A stretch of 64,000 nucleotides of DNA from an uncultured SAR116 cluster alpha proteobacterium (GCA_902623995.1 CACNWE010000004.1:62001-126000); one strand, 5' to 3'; positions 1 through 9,021 are shown, counted from the first letter of the stretch. Translations and numbers: made by a program. Notes: a model not told the origin generated them from the sequence alone.

Positions 1-1
1 A

Positions 2-868
2 TTTTGTGGTGTTAATGGTTTTAGACCTTCTCCAGGTTTGGTACCAGCAACTGAAGCTGCTGTAGGTTTGAACCCTTTTTCAGTTCAAGGCCCAATGGGC
101 AGAAGTGTGTCAGACACTTATTTACTATTACGAGCTCAAGCAAATTTAAATAGAATGGATCCGTTCTCAAGTTTTGACAGTATTTCAATGCCTCAAGAAT
201 TGATTGGGGCAGACCTATCAAATATAAAAATGGCATACTCAGCTGATCTTGGATGTGCTCCAGTAGACAGTGATATTAAATCAATTTTTCTTGATAAGGT
301 AAGTACTTTTAAAAGTAATTTTCGAAAGTCAGAGCAAGCTGAGCCAGATTTTTTAGATGTGCATAATTGCTTTGAAGTCATACGAGGATTTAACTATGTT
401 GCATCACATAAAGAAAGATTTGATAATTCAAAAGATTTGTTGGGGCCAAATGTAATTGATAATGTTGAAAGAGGATTAAAGTACTCTCTTTCAGATGTAT
501 CATGGGCTCATGTGATGCAAACAAAAATTTATAGAAACTTTCGTAATTTTTTTAATGAATATGATGTTCTGATTTGTCCTGCTGCATCAGTTTCTCCATA
601 TCCGCATGAACAATTATTTGTTGATGAAATTAATGGAGAGAAAATGCCAACTTATATGAGGTGGTTATCACTTAGTTATGCAACCACAATGGCGATCCCT
701 TGTGTTTGGGCATTACCATGTGGATTAGATCATCAACAAATGCCCTTCGGTATTCAATTAATTGCGCCCGCTGGAAAAGATGTAGATTTATCTGAGATTG
801 CAAAAAGTTTGGAATCAATTTTAATTAAAAATGAAGCTACTAAAAGGCCAGTTCCACAAATAGTTTAA
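2..868 (+). CDS. Amidase, C-terminal part (5' end outside window)
   Basis: The reading frame is open from base 2, so the gene starts upstream of the window and only the last 288 residues or so are present. The first visible residues (FCGVNGFRPSPG) match the block that follows the catalytic serine in the amidase-signature family (GatA/AtzE type), followed by a GPMGRSVSD stretch typical of the same family; the Lys and Ser-Ser parts of the triad would lie off the left edge. A TTG at 38 could open the frame but the homology before it argues against that as the true start. The C-terminal half contains the usual PFGIQLIAP strand near the end. Amidases of this group hydrolyse amide bonds of small molecules; the substrate cannot be read from the fragment. 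It is followed 9 bp later by the hydrolase gene at 878, so the two may be co-transcribed. Confidence 0.85.
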   Translation, partial: FCGVNGFRPSPGLVPATEAAVGLNPFSVQGPMGRSVSDTYLLLRAQANLNRMDPFSSFDSISMPQELIGADLSNIKMAYSADLGCAPVDSDIKSIFLDKVSTFKSNFRKSEQAEPDFLDVHNCFEVIRGFNYVASHKERFDNSKDLLGPNVIDNVERGLKYSLSDVSWAHVMQTKIYRNFRNFFNEYDVLICPAASVSPYPHEQLFVDEINGEKMPTYMRWLSLSYATTMAIPCVWALPCGLDHQQMPFGIQLIAPAGKDVDLSEIAKSLESILIKNEATKRPVPQIV

Positions 869-877
869 GGTTTAAAA

Positions 878-1771
878 ATGATTGAGACAAGATTAGATAA
901 AAATTTCAAAATTAAAGGTTTTTTTGATAAGGAAACATCCACTATCAGTTATGTCGTTTATGACATGATCTCAAAAAAATGCGCCGTAATAGATAGTGTT
1001 TTAGATTTTGATTTTTCATCAGGTACAATAGATTATCATAATGCAGAAAAAATTATTTCTTTTATAGAAAAGATTAAATTAGATCTTGAGTGGCTTATCG
1101 AAACACACGTTCACGCAGATCACTTGTCTGCATCTCCCTATATCCAGAAAAAACTAGGTGGAAAAATTGGTATATCTGAAAAAATCTCCGATATACAAAA
1201 TATTTTTGGTAAAACATTTAATGCTGGGACTGAATTTCAAAGGGATGGTAGTCAGTTTGATAAATTATTTAAAGATAATGATGAATACAAAATTGGAAGT
1301 ATAAAATGTAAAGTAATCAATACTCCAGGCCATACACCAGCTTGTACCGCACATGTGATTGGAAATTCTATTTTTGTAGGAGACACATTATTTATGCCAG
1401 ATCTTGGTAGTGCCAGAGCTGATTTTCCTGGTGGGGACGCTCGTGAACTTTATAGATCGATTCAAAAAATATTGAGCTATCCTGACGATACCTTAATTTT
1501 TGTTTGCCATGATTATCCACCGACTTCACGAAAAGTTGAGTGGGTTACAACAGTGGGTGAGCAGAAAAAAAAGAATATTCATGTAAAGACCTCAATTGGA
1601 GAAGATGAGTTTGTTAAAGTAAGAGAGGCAAGAGATAAAACATTAAATATGCCTAAACTCATAATACCATCAATTCAAGTAAATATGAGAGCTGGTAATC
1701 TTCCGCCTGCAGAAGACAGTGGAGATGTCTTTATCAAGGTGCCAATTAATAGCATGAAGAATTTAGTCTAA
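878..1771 (+). CDS. Metallo-beta-lactamase-fold hydrolase, persulfide dioxygenase (ETHE1/Blh)-like
   Basis: A 297-residue single-domain MBL-fold protein. The metal motif THVHADH lies at residues 76-82, a GHTPACTA block near 151 and VGDTLFMPDLGSARADFPGG near 168, with a late CHDYPP histidine. The DLGSARADFPGGDA signature is that of the ETHE1/Blh branch, in which a mononuclear iron oxidises glutathione persulfide to sulfite, rather than of glyoxalase II or PhnP. No signal peptide, so cytoplasmic. It overlaps the 3' end of the convergent aminotransferase by 9 bp. ETHE1 proteins are usually about 240-290 residues, so the length fits. A glyoxalase-II-like thioesterase is the alternative. Confidence 0.8.
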   Translation: MIETRLDKNFKIKGFFDKETSTISYVVYDMISKKCAVIDSVLDFDFSSGTIDYHNAEKIISFIEKIKLDLEWLIETHVHADHLSASPYIQKKLGGKIGISEKISDIQNIFGKTFNAGTEFQRDGSQFDKLFKDNDEYKIGSIKCKVINTPGHTPACTAHVIGNSIFVGDTLFMPDLGSARADFPGGDARELYRSIQKILSYPDDTLIFVCHDYPPTSRKVEWVTTVGEQKKKNIHVKTSIGEDEFVKVREARDKTLNMPKLIIPSIQVNMRAGNLPPAEDSGDVFIKVPINSMKNLV

Positions 1772-3076
1772 TTCTTTTAAAACAGATTGAACAATTTCAA
1801 AAATTTTGTCTATATCATGATTTTCTGCAATTAAAGGAGGAGAAAATGCAAGTGTATCTCCTGTCACTCTTAGCATTAAACCCTTATGCCAAGCTTTTTT
1901 CATAGCTTCATATCCTCTAGCGCCTACAGCTCCTGGCCTTGGAGCAACTTCTATTGCAGCTACTAAACCTAAATTTCTTATATCAATTACATTTTTATCA
2001 TTTTTAAGCTGGTGAACGATATTCTCTAAATATTTAGCTGTTTTACCAGCCTTATTGAACAAGTCCTCATCTCTATAAATATCTAGTGCAGCAAGACCAG
2101 CGGCAGATGCAATAGGATGTCCTGAATATGTATATCCATGAAAAAGTTCTATGGGCATATCTGCTTCGTCCATCATGGTATCATATATCTCCTTAGACAC
2201 TACAGCAGCACCCATAGGAATAATTCCATTAGTGATTGCCTTCGCACACGAAATAATATCAGGAGTAACTCCAAAATACTCAGAAGCTGTTGCTTTTCCA
2301 AGGCGCCCAAAACCAGTTATAACTTCATCAAAAATTAATAAAATGTCGTGTTTATCACATATTTCTCTTAGTCTTTTTAAATAATTTTTTGGAGGCGGTA
2401 AAACGCCAGTAGAGCCTGCTACAGGCTCTACAATAACAGAAGCAATATTGGATGCATCATGAAGTGCAATAATGTCTTCTAATGTATCTGCCAAATAGTC
2501 ACCATGTTCAGGTGAACCTTTAGAAAATCTATTTTTTTCTGGAAGAAATGTATGGGATATATGATCTACGCCCGTTAGCAATGATCCAAAATATTGTCTG
2601 TTTCTTGGCATTCCACCAACTGAAATTCCACCAAATCCGACACCATGGTAGCCTCTTTCACGACCAATTAATCTTGTCTTAGTTCCTTTACCTCTAGCAC
2701 GATGATAAGCTAAAGCTATTTTAAGAGTACTATCAACAGCTTCAGAACCAGAATTTGTAAAAAAAACATGGTCTAAACCTTTTGGAAATATATCAGCGAC
2801 ACGACTTGCAAGTTCAAAAGATTTTGGATGACCATATTGAAAACTTGGAGCAAAATCCAAAGTTGCTGCTTGCTCAGAAATAGCAGATGTTATTTCTGGT
2901 CTATTATGTCCTGCATTAACACACCATAGTCCAGCTGCACTATCTAGAATATCTTGCCCAGTTTCACTTTTGTAATACATACCATCAGCAGCAACAACCA
3001 TTCTGGGATCTTTCTTGAAATCCCTATTAGCCGTAAAAGGCATCCAGTAAGATTCTAAATTATTTAATCTTTTCAT
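1763..3076 (-). CDS. Class III aminotransferase (omega-amino acid:pyruvate type)
   Basis: A 437-residue PLP-dependent transaminase. The N-terminus carries SYWMPFTANRDF, the signature of beta-alanine/omega-amino-acid:pyruvate aminotransferases; the PLP-contacting aspartate is D250 in IFDEVITGFGRLG and the Schiff-base lysine is K279 in SCAKAITNG. NSGSEAVDS (109-116) binds the cofactor phosphate. Expected role: transfer of an omega amino group (beta-alanine, putrescine-type, taurine or GABA) to pyruvate in nitrogen scavenging. It is last in a minus-strand run FAH hydrolase, CoA transferase, aminotransferase with gaps of 21 and 88 bp, suggesting one catabolic unit. The exact amine is not determinable here. 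Confidence 0.88.
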   Translation of the reverse strand: MKRLNNLESYWMPFTANRDFKKDPRMVVAADGMYYKSETGQDILDSAAGLWCVNAGHNRPEITSAISEQAATLDFAPSFQYGHPKSFELASRVADIFPKGLDHVFFTNSGSEAVDSTLKIALAYHRARGKGTKTRLIGRERGYHGVGFGGISVGGMPRNRQYFGSLLTGVDHISHTFLPEKNRFSKGSPEHGDYLADTLEDIIALHDASNIASVIVEPVAGSTGVLPPPKNYLKRLREICDKHDILLIFDEVITGFGRLGKATASEYFGVTPDIISCAKAITNGIIPMGAAVVSKEIYDTMMDEADMPIELFHGYTYSGHPIASAAGLAALDIYRDEDLFNKAGKTAKYLENIVHQLKNDKNVIDIRNLGLVAAIEVAPRPGAVGARGYEAMKKAWHKGLMLRVTGDTLAFSPPLIAENHDIDKIFEIVQSVLKELD

Positions 3077-3164
3077 TATAAATCTCCGAGAGTTAAATTT
3101 TACAACTCACTATTTAACTACTTTGACAACATGTATTAATAACGTCAAGTTAATGATTTTTAAA

Positions 3165-4292
3165 TTATAAAAATTGATCATTAATATTTCCAAGACTTGG
3201 AGCAGAGGCTCTTTTTTGGTCTTTTCTAAATTGCATATCTATAGGTATAGGTAGAGCAGGAATTTCCTCACCTAAATTATTTATGATTTTGTTTTCAAAA
3301 ATCTTTCTAACTTTAAAGTGGTTGTCATTGATTGCTTCTTCAATCGATTTAACAATTGAGCAGCAACAATCTGCTTTGTTAAATACATCAAGCCAGTAAT
3401 TTTTTTCTTTTTGTCCAATAATTTTTCTAATTTCTTTAATAACCTTTTCTTGATCATTCTGCATTTTAATAAATTTTTTTGGGAGTTCTATTGCCTCACA
3501 AAACTTATTCCAAAATCTATCCTCTAAGGGCGCTGCTGCTACATAACTTCCATCACTTGTTTTGTAGATATTATATCTAGGAGAACCTCCTGATAAAACT
3601 CCATCACTATTGCCTGGCCATTTGTTATGGGCAAACCCAGAACCTAAACCCCAAAACATAAAAGGAAAAAGATTTTCTGTCATAGATAGATCTATATATG
3701 AGCCTTCTTTATTTAAGTCCCTTTTTCTTAATGCTAATAAGATATTAATTACAGCCGGATAAGATCCGCCCGCTATATCTGCTACAAGTGCTGGCGGTAC
3801 GACGGTATCATTTTCTTGACCCATGCTTATACTCAGAAGACCTGCATTACCTATATAGTTAAGATCATGGCCAGCAACCATACTCTTTGGTCCATATTGA
3901 CCATAACCTGTGATAGAGACATAAATTATGTCTTGGTTAATTTTTTTTATACTTTCGTAATCTAATCCCAGTCTTTTCATTACGCCAGGCCTGAATTGTT
4001 CAATTATAATGTCAGCTTCTTTTAAAATTGGTATCAAGATTTTAAGATTTTTAGGATCTTTTAAATCAAGTGATAAACTTTTTTTACCTCTATTAAGCAA
4101 AGAAAAAGATACACTTTGTTCACCCCATTGAGGATTAGACAATCTTATTTCATCACCAACACCAGGTTTTTCAATCTTAATTACCTCTGCTCCTGTTTCT
4201 GATAGGAATAAGCTTGCAAGTGGTCCAGGTAAGAGAGTTGAAAAATCTATTACTTTTATGCCCTCTAAGGATCCTTTTAATACTTCTTTCAT
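3165..4292 (-). CDS. CaiB/BaiF-fold CoA transferase, alpha-methylacyl-CoA racemase-like
   Basis: A 375-residue family III CoA-transferase fold protein. Its length and the GHDLNYIGNAG motif (141-151) with H142 and D172 (in VADIAGG) match the alpha-methylacyl-CoA racemase (AMACR/MCR) subgroup, where a His/Asp pair racemises 2-methylacyl-CoA, rather than the longer transferases with a single catalytic Asp near 170. RPGVMKRLGL (101-110) is a family hallmark. Sits between the FAH hydrolase (21 bp upstream) and the aminotransferase. Likely handles CoA esters of branched acids. A true CoA transferase of the same fold is the alternative. Confidence 0.82.
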   Translation of the reverse strand: MKEVLKGSLEGIKVIDFSTLLPGPLASLFLSETGAEVIKIEKPGVGDEIRLSNPQWGEQSVSFSLLNRGKKSLSLDLKDPKNLKILIPILKEADIIIEQFRPGVMKRLGLDYESIKKINQDIIYVSITGYGQYGPKSMVAGHDLNYIGNAGLLSISMGQENDTVVPPALVADIAGGSYPAVINILLALRKRDLNKEGSYIDLSMTENLFPFMFWGLGSGFAHNKWPGNSDGVLSGGSPRYNIYKTSDGSYVAAAPLEDRFWNKFCEAIELPKKFIKMQNDQEKVIKEIRKIIGQKEKNYWLDVFNKADCCCSIVKSIEEAINDNHFKVRKIFENKIINNLGEEIPALPIPIDMQFRKDQKRASAPSLGNINDQFL

Positions 4293-4313
4293 AATGAATT
4301 CCTAAAATTTAAT

Positions 4314-5447
4314 TTATATCAAACCTCTTTGACTTAAATTTTTAATCATTGAAGATATGCCAAACTCCCATTGTGGACAAGCTGTGGATAAATTGACATA
4401 ATTTACTAATTCACCCAAATTAGGCTCTGAAATAGTTACCTTATCACCAATTTTATGAGTAAATCCCTCACCTAAGACGTCTCTATCTTCAGTTGGGGCA
4501 AATAAGGTTCCTAAAAACAACATAAAACCATCTGGATATTGATGATGTCTTCCAATTGTTTGATTTACCAAATCTTCTGGATCCCTGCTTATTTCTGACA
4601 TAGAGCTTGAACCATTTAATATATATCCTTCTTCACCTTCAACTTTTAATGTAATATGAGCTGATTTCATATCATATAGTGAATAAGTATCGTCAAAAAT
4701 TCTTATGAAGGGTCCAATTGAACATGAGGCGTTATTGTCTTTAGCTTTGCCCAAAAGAAGAGCCGAACGCCCTTCAACATCTCTTAAGTTAACATCGTTA
4801 CCAAGAGTAGCTCCTTTGATTATGCCTTTGCTGTTAACCGCTAAAACGATTTCTGGTTCAGGATTATTCCAATTTGAAATAGGATTTAGACCTACTTCTG
4901 ATCCGAAACCAACTGATGATAAAGTCTGAGCTTTAGTAAAAACTTCAGCATCTTTACCAATTCCAACCTCTAAGTATTGTGACCATAAACCTTCTTTAAT
5001 AAGTGCATTTTTTACTTCAATAGCTTTTTCTGACCCAGGAATAATATTTTGCAGACTGTCACCAATCAATCCACCAATATGATTTCTAAGACTTTCTGCT
5101 TTTTTTGGATCACCTGCTGCTCTTTCTTCAATTACTCTTTCAACCATTGATTTAGCAAATGTTACACCGCATGCTTTAATTGCTTGAAAATCACAGGGAG
5201 CAAGTAGGTGATATTCTGATTTTTTTTTAAAGCTTAATTCAAACAATTCTTCAACTGAAATTAATTTTATACCTTGAACGTTATTTAAATATTGTTTTAT
5301 ATTTTCTAATTCAAGCAAATCTCTTACAGTGGGGATCTCTTTAGATGTAATGTCATATACATTTCCATCTTTTATTCTAATTAAACATGGTCCATTTTTC
5401 GAATTGTCCCATATTCGTCCAATAAAACATCCCTTTGAGTAATCCAT
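4314..5447 (-). CDS. Fumarylacetoacetate hydrolase (FAH) family protein
   Basis: A 377-residue protein with an extended N-terminal region and a C-terminal FAH catalytic domain. The metal-binding block NPEPEIVLAVNSKG followed by TLGNDVNLRDVEGRS (around residues 190-225) is diagnostic. The length and the ACGVTFAKSMVE segment resemble FAH proteins that act as 2-keto-3-deoxy-sugar-acid dehydratases (KdpD/XylX-like group), more than the 220-residue oxaloacetate/acylpyruvate hydrolases. Probably the first gene of the minus-strand unit with the AMACR-like protein and the aminotransferase. Substrate unassigned. Confidence 0.8.
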   Translation of the reverse strand: MDYSKGCFIGRIWDNSKNGPCLIRIKDGNVYDITSKEIPTVRDLLELENIKQYLNNVQGIKLISVEELFELSFKKKSEYHLLAPCDFQAIKACGVTFAKSMVERVIEERAAGDPKKAESLRNHIGGLIGDSLQNIIPGSEKAIEVKNALIKEGLWSQYLEVGIGKDAEVFTKAQTLSSVGFGSEVGLNPISNWNNPEPEIVLAVNSKGIIKGATLGNDVNLRDVEGRSALLLGKAKDNNASCSIGPFIRIFDDTYSLYDMKSAHITLKVEGEEGYILNGSSSMSEISRDPEDLVNQTIGRHHQYPDGFMLFLGTLFAPTEDRDVLGEGFTHKIGDKVTISEPNLGELVNYVNLSTACPQWEFGISSMIKNLSQRGLI

Positions 5448-5551
5448 TCAGCTCTCCTTAAAAAACTACTGATGATAATATAAATGAAAATTTGAATATT
5501 TAAATTTAATTATATAGTGTTTAATTTTATTTACTTTTAAGAGGTGTTGTA

Positions 5552-5929
5552 ATGAGTGCTTTTTTTGAATTAAGAATTTATCAAATTGCTCCTGGAAAAA
5601 TGAATGAATGGGTTTCGTTTATGGAGAAAACTATAATGCCTTTTCAAGTAGAAAAAGGTATGGTTATACATGGCAGTTTTGTAATGGATAGTTCAGACCA
5701 ATTCGCTTTAGAGAATGGTGAACGTGTAATGAATTCTGAACAAAAAGGAAATACATATGTCTGGATTAGAAGATTTGAAAATCAAGATGAAAAAGTAAAA
5801 CTTTACAAGGCTGTTTATGAAAGCAAAGAGTGGTTGGAAAATATTGCTCCAACAGTCGCAAAACTTGTAGATAGAAATTCTATACTTGTTCAGAACTTAA
5901 GCTCCACTCCACTATCTGTAATGAAATAA
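5552..5929 (+). CDS. NIPSNAP-family protein
   Basis: A 125-residue protein beginning FFELRIYQIAPGKMNEWVSFME, the typical strand-helix opening of the NIPSNAP family (ferredoxin-like dimeric alpha/beta barrel). The FxWIRRF-type strand (VWIRRFENQDEK) in the middle is also characteristic. Bacterial members have no well-defined activity, though they often lie in catabolic clusters. An AGAGG-type ribosome site (aagaggtg) lies 8-9 bp upstream of the ATG. It opens a plus-strand run with the GST (13 bp) and SixA (14 bp). Confidence 0.75.
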   Translation: MSAFFELRIYQIAPGKMNEWVSFMEKTIMPFQVEKGMVIHGSFVMDSSDQFALENGERVMNSEQKGNTYVWIRRFENQDEKVKLYKAVYESKEWLENIAPTVAKLVDRNSILVQNLSSTPLSVMK

Positions 5930-5942
5930 AAAGGATAAATTT

Positions 5943-6560
5943 TTGATACAATTATATGGTAGAAGAAATTCTATAAACGTCCAAAAGGTCTCATGGGCTC
6001 TTTGCGAACTAAATCTTGAATTTAAATGGCATGATGAGTATGGAAAGTTTGGAAAAGTTAACGTAGAAAATTATGAAAAAATAAATCCTCAACTTATCGT
6101 CCCAACTTTAGATCACAACGGATCTGTAATTAAGCAGTCAAATGCGATTGTGAGATACTTATATAGAAAATATACAGATGTATATGAAATTTCTAAAGAC
6201 GAAGATATTGCAATTGCTGAGTCATGGATGGAATTTCAAACAACTGATTTGCAACTAAATATGACACCGATATTTTGGGGATTAGTTAGAAATCCACCAG
6301 AAGATTGTGATCAAGAACTGATTGATAAAAATATTATTTTATTAAATAAAAAGTTTGAAATTTTTGATAAATTTTTAGAAGATCATGAATATATTTTAAA
6401 TAATAAATTTGGAATGTCAGATATTATAATGGGCGCTGCTTCTTATAGATACCTTTCTTTACCTATTGAACGCCCAAATCTTTTCAACTTAAAAAGTTGG
6501 TATGATAAAATAAGTAACCGTGATTGTTTTAAAAAAAATATTCTTGGTACTTTTGGATAA
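5943..6560 (+). CDS. Glutathione S-transferase family protein
   Basis: A 205-residue protein with an N-terminal thioredoxin-like GST domain (IQLYGRRNSINVQKVSWAL, then PTLDHNGSVIKQSNAIVRYL with the cis-Pro and the glutathione-binding QSNAI motif) and an all-helical C-terminal domain ending in the usual FxLKSWYDKI region. S10 (in RRNS) is the candidate catalytic residue. Start is TTG at 5943, preceded by aaaagga. Cytosolic; likely a detoxification or glutathione-dependent isomerase role. Neighbours (NIPSNAP, SixA) do not identify a substrate. Confidence 0.85.
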   Translation: MIQLYGRRNSINVQKVSWALCELNLEFKWHDEYGKFGKVNVENYEKINPQLIVPTLDHNGSVIKQSNAIVRYLYRKYTDVYEISKDEDIAIAESWMEFQTTDLQLNMTPIFWGLVRNPPEDCDQELIDKNIILLNKKFEIFDKFLEDHEYILNNKFGMSDIIMGAASYRYLSLPIERPNLFNLKSWYDKISNRDCFKKNILGTFG

Positions 6561-6574
6561 AACTATATTCATAT

Positions 6575-7078
6575 ATGTCTAAATTAATTTTAATACGTCA
6601 TGCTAAATCTGATTGGAGTGGTAATGTTAATGATCTTCAAAGGGGTTTGAATAAAAGAGGTTATAATTCTTGTAGAGTTATTTCTAAGGAACTAAAAAAA
6701 AGAATAAATAAACCAGATTTGTTTTTAATCTCACCTGCATTAAGAGCAAAATTAACTTACGAAAATATCTTTTTAAATTGGGATGATAAAGATAATAATT
6801 TATTCGTTGAAGAAGATTTATATCACGCATCAATAGAACAGATTGAAAAAAAATTAGCTTCCAAAGTACTTGGATTTAGTACTGTGGTTATAATAGGTCA
6901 TAATCCAATATTAAATTTATTAATGTATGAACTAACAACTAAAGGTCATAATAAATTACCAACTAATTTAGTTACTTGTGGTGTTGTTATGATAGAATAT
7001 TCTAAAAATAATTTTAAAACACCAGTTTTTACAAACGGGGAAGTTGTCGATCATTTTTTTCCTAGAATGTATATGTAG
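6575..7078 (+). CDS. sixA: Histidine phosphatase, SixA family
   Basis: A 167-residue branch-1 histidine phosphatase. The phosphohistidine motif is LIRHAKSDWSG (residues 6-16, catalytic H9), the second catalytic His lies in VIIGHNPILNLL, and an intermediate acidic residue is in EDLYHAS. Length and RHAKSDW identify SixA, which dephosphorylates phosphohistidine on HPt-type or PTS(Ntr) proteins. Ends 16 bp before the 11-bp repeat array at 7095, so the next gene has its own promoter. Confident as to family; the target protein is unknown. Confidence 0.85.
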   Translation: MSKLILIRHAKSDWSGNVNDLQRGLNKRGYNSCRVISKELKKRINKPDLFLISPALRAKLTYENIFLNWDDKDNNLFVEEDLYHASIEQIEKKLASKVLGFSTVVIIGHNPILNLLMYELTTKGHNKLPTNLVTCGVVMIEYSKNNFKTPVFTNGEVVDHFFPRMYM

Positions 7079-7094
7079 AATTTAAAACCTTGAT

Positions 7095-7138
7095 TTGTAA
7101 TAAAATTTTAATATTATTGTAATAAAATTGTAATAATT
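7095..7138 (+). promoter_or_regulatory. Four tandem 11-bp units, candidate double Pho box
   Basis: Four units of exactly 11 bp follow one another: TTGTAATAAAA (7095), TTTTAATATTA (7106), TTGTAATAAAA (7117) and TTGTAATAATT (7128). PhoB boxes are direct 7-bp repeats spaced by 4 bp (11-bp period), CTGTCAT in E. coli; here TTGTAAT would be the half-site. The array ends 12 bp before the ATG at 7151. Sequence seen; PhoB binding is inferred. Confidence 0.55.
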
Positions 7139-7150
7139 AGGAAATTTATC

Positions 7151-7624
7151 ATGATTCTTAGTTTTTTTTTCCCTTTTTTTATATTTATGAGTTTTAATTT
7201 TACATCCCTAGCAGCATTACCAACTAACGACAATTTTAATAAATCAAGAAAAGTTAATTTTGTTGAAAATGTAGAATCAGCAAAAGAAAAATTAATATTA
7301 AAAGATTATGATAGTGTTATAAATCTTCTTTCTATTAATATTAAAAGTAGAGATATACCTGATAGTTACCTGGTAGAAAGTTTAATTAATAGAGGCAATG
7401 CATACTTCTTTACTAAAAATTATGATTCTGCAAAGGCAGATTATTTAAGTTGCTTGGATATAAAGTTATGCCAGAGAGCTGATATAAATCTCATTTTGGG
7501 TAAATTAGAGCTGAAGCTAGGTAATAATGAAATTGCTGCTTCTTACTTTAAAAATGCTATATTACTATCAAAAAATAACTTTAAAGTACTTTATGAAGCT
7601 CTCAGTTTCTTTAAAAATCCTTAA
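7151..7624 (+). CDS. Secreted or membrane-anchored TPR-like protein
   Basis: A 157-residue protein with an N-terminal hydrophobic segment (SFFFPFFIFMSFNFTSLAA, cleavable signal or anchor) followed by about 130 residues with tetratricopeptide-like helix pairs: YLVESLINRGNAYFFTKNYDSAKADYLSCL and INLILGKLELKLGNNEIAASYFKNAI. Function unknown; TPR proteins are binding scaffolds. It sits immediately behind the four-unit 11-bp repeat array, with gga 10 bp before the ATG, so it is a candidate phosphate-starvation protein. Not recognised beyond the TPR character. Confidence 0.65.
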   Translation: MILSFFFPFFIFMSFNFTSLAALPTNDNFNKSRKVNFVENVESAKEKLILKDYDSVINLLSINIKSRDIPDSYLVESLINRGNAYFFTKNYDSAKADYLSCLDIKLCQRADINLILGKLELKLGNNEIAASYFKNAILLSKNNFKVLYEALSFFKNP

Positions 7625-7712
7625 TTAATAATTTTGAAACAAAAATCTAAATAATTTGTAATAATTTAATGAAAGTATTTTTCATTATTAATTAATATAA
7701 GTTTTATTTTTT

Positions 7713-8054
7713 GTGTTTTTTTCATTTCAAAATGACAATAGAAGTAGTCCTAAACCAAAAAAGAGTTGGCATTTTCGAAAACGTGGTCAACAAAACTATA
7801 AAAAGAAAAAAGTTGAAAGAAGAAACAGCTCAGAGCTTATAAATAAAATGATCAAATATCAATTTGAAAAAGATGAGTACCAAAGAATTCAAAAAATTAA
7901 GAATATAAATAAAATCGATAATAATGATTGTAAAAAAAGAAATGGTAGCGCTAAAACTCTTAGGCAAAGACACCTCAAAAGGAAAACTTTTAAAAAACCT
8001 GTTGGAAAATCAGGGTGGGCTGTTTTTCATGGGCCTGTTTTAACAAAAATATGA
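7713..8054 (+). CDS. Small Lys/Arg-rich protein of unknown function
   Basis: A 113-residue frame with GTG start. It is extremely basic (runs such as KPKKSWHFRKRG, KKKKVERR and LRQRHLKRKTFKK), without a membrane segment, and ends GKSGWAVFHGPVLTKI. The composition suggests nucleic-acid or ribosome binding, but I recognise no family. It follows the TPR gene by 88 bp; that gap holds a single TTGTAAT. No clear Shine-Dalgarno sequence precedes the GTG, so an in-frame start further in is possible. Coding status is supported mainly by frame length and neighbour spacing. Confidence 0.5.
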   Translation: MFFSFQNDNRSSPKPKKSWHFRKRGQQNYKKKKVERRNSSELINKMIKYQFEKDEYQRIQKIKNINKIDNNDCKKRNGSAKTLRQRHLKRKTFKKPVGKSGWAVFHGPVLTKI

Positions 8055-8130
8055 TATCATTTATTTTCTTCTAATTTTATATTAGATTATTTATAAGACA
8101 ATTTTGATTAAATTGGAGGTAAGGACTTCA

Positions 8131-9015
8131 ATGAAAGTTGGTTTCATTGGTTTAGGTAATATGGGCAAACCACTTGCTGATAGATTGCTTATAAATAATG
8201 AGCTTTTTGTTTATGATCTTGATCAAAAAAAATTAGAGTATTTTACAAACAAAGGAGCAATATCATGCTCTACCCCCTCAGAATTAGCTTCAACCACATC
8301 TATAATTTTTTTATGCTTGCCCACAAGTGTAATCGTAGACAAAGTTATTAATGGAGAAAATGGATTAATTAAATCAGCAACAAAAGGTTCTTACATTATT
8401 GATATGACCACAGGGGAACCTGAAACCACAAGGAGAATAGCTAAAATACTTAAAGAAAAAGAGATTAATTTTATAGATGCTCCAGTTAGTGGAGGTCCAA
8501 AAGGGGCTCATCAAGGAAATATAGCTATAATGGTAGGTGGGACAGAAAGCCAATTCGCAAAAATAAAACCTATAATGGATGATATAAGTTCAAATATTTT
8601 CTATGCTGGTAAAATAGGATCGGGACACTCTATTAAAGCTGGCAACAATTTGCTTAATTTAATTTGTAGGATGGCAACTTTTGAGGTTGTCTCACTTCTT
8701 GTTAAGGATGGTGTTGACTCAAATAGAGCAGTTGAAATTATTCAAAAAAGCTCTGGTAGAAACTATGCCACTGAAATCACACTCCCTGATAACATTCTAT
8801 CTGGTAAAATGTTTCAGGGTTTTAGCACTGGTTTAATGAAGAAGGATGCAAGCGTAGCGACTAAAATAGCCTATGCAAATAAAATTGAAATTCCTTTAGG
8901 AAAATTATCTCAGGAATTGTTAAATAGGACTATTGACGAGTTTGGAGAAGATGCTGATATGAGCAATGTCGCTCTTACTTATGAAAAATTAACTGGTACA
9001 AAAATCAGACCTTAA
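8131..9015 (+). CDS. NAD(P)-dependent beta-hydroxyacid dehydrogenase (3-HIBDH/GarR type)
   Basis: A 294-residue Rossmann dehydrogenase: KVGFIGLGNMGKPLA (GxGxxG) at the N-terminus, substrate motif DAPVSGGPKGA, and the catalytic lysine in GHSIKAGNNLLN. This is the 3-hydroxyisobutyrate/tartronate-semialdehyde reductase family, acting on 2-methyl- or 2-hydroxy-3-hydroxyacids. The start was placed at ATG 8131 rather than the TTG at 8104 because a strong site (ttggaggt, 8113-8120) lies 10 bp upstream and the glycine motif then starts at residue 5 as usual. Convergent with the glycosyltransferase gene. Confidence 0.88.
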   Translation: MKVGFIGLGNMGKPLADRLLINNELFVYDLDQKKLEYFTNKGAISCSTPSELASTTSIIFLCLPTSVIVDKVINGENGLIKSATKGSYIIDMTTGEPETTRRIAKILKEKEINFIDAPVSGGPKGAHQGNIAIMVGGTESQFAKIKPIMDDISSNIFYAGKIGSGHSIKAGNNLLNLICRMATFEVVSLLVKDGVDSNRAVEIIQKSSGRNYATEITLPDNILSGKMFQGFSTGLMKKDASVATKIAYANKIEIPLGKLSQELLNRTIDEFGEDADMSNVALTYEKLTGTKIRP

Positions 9016-9021
9016 AAAACT

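Noticed and set aside
878-1771. MBL protein as the missing PhnP
   Set aside because: The DLGSARADFPGGDA signature is that of ETHE1/Blh persulfide dioxygenases, and the gene is 14 kb away from the phn locus beside an amidase.
8104-8130. TTG start of the beta-hydroxyacid dehydrogenase
   Set aside because: A strong ribosome site at 8113-8120 lies inside that extension and points to ATG 8131.
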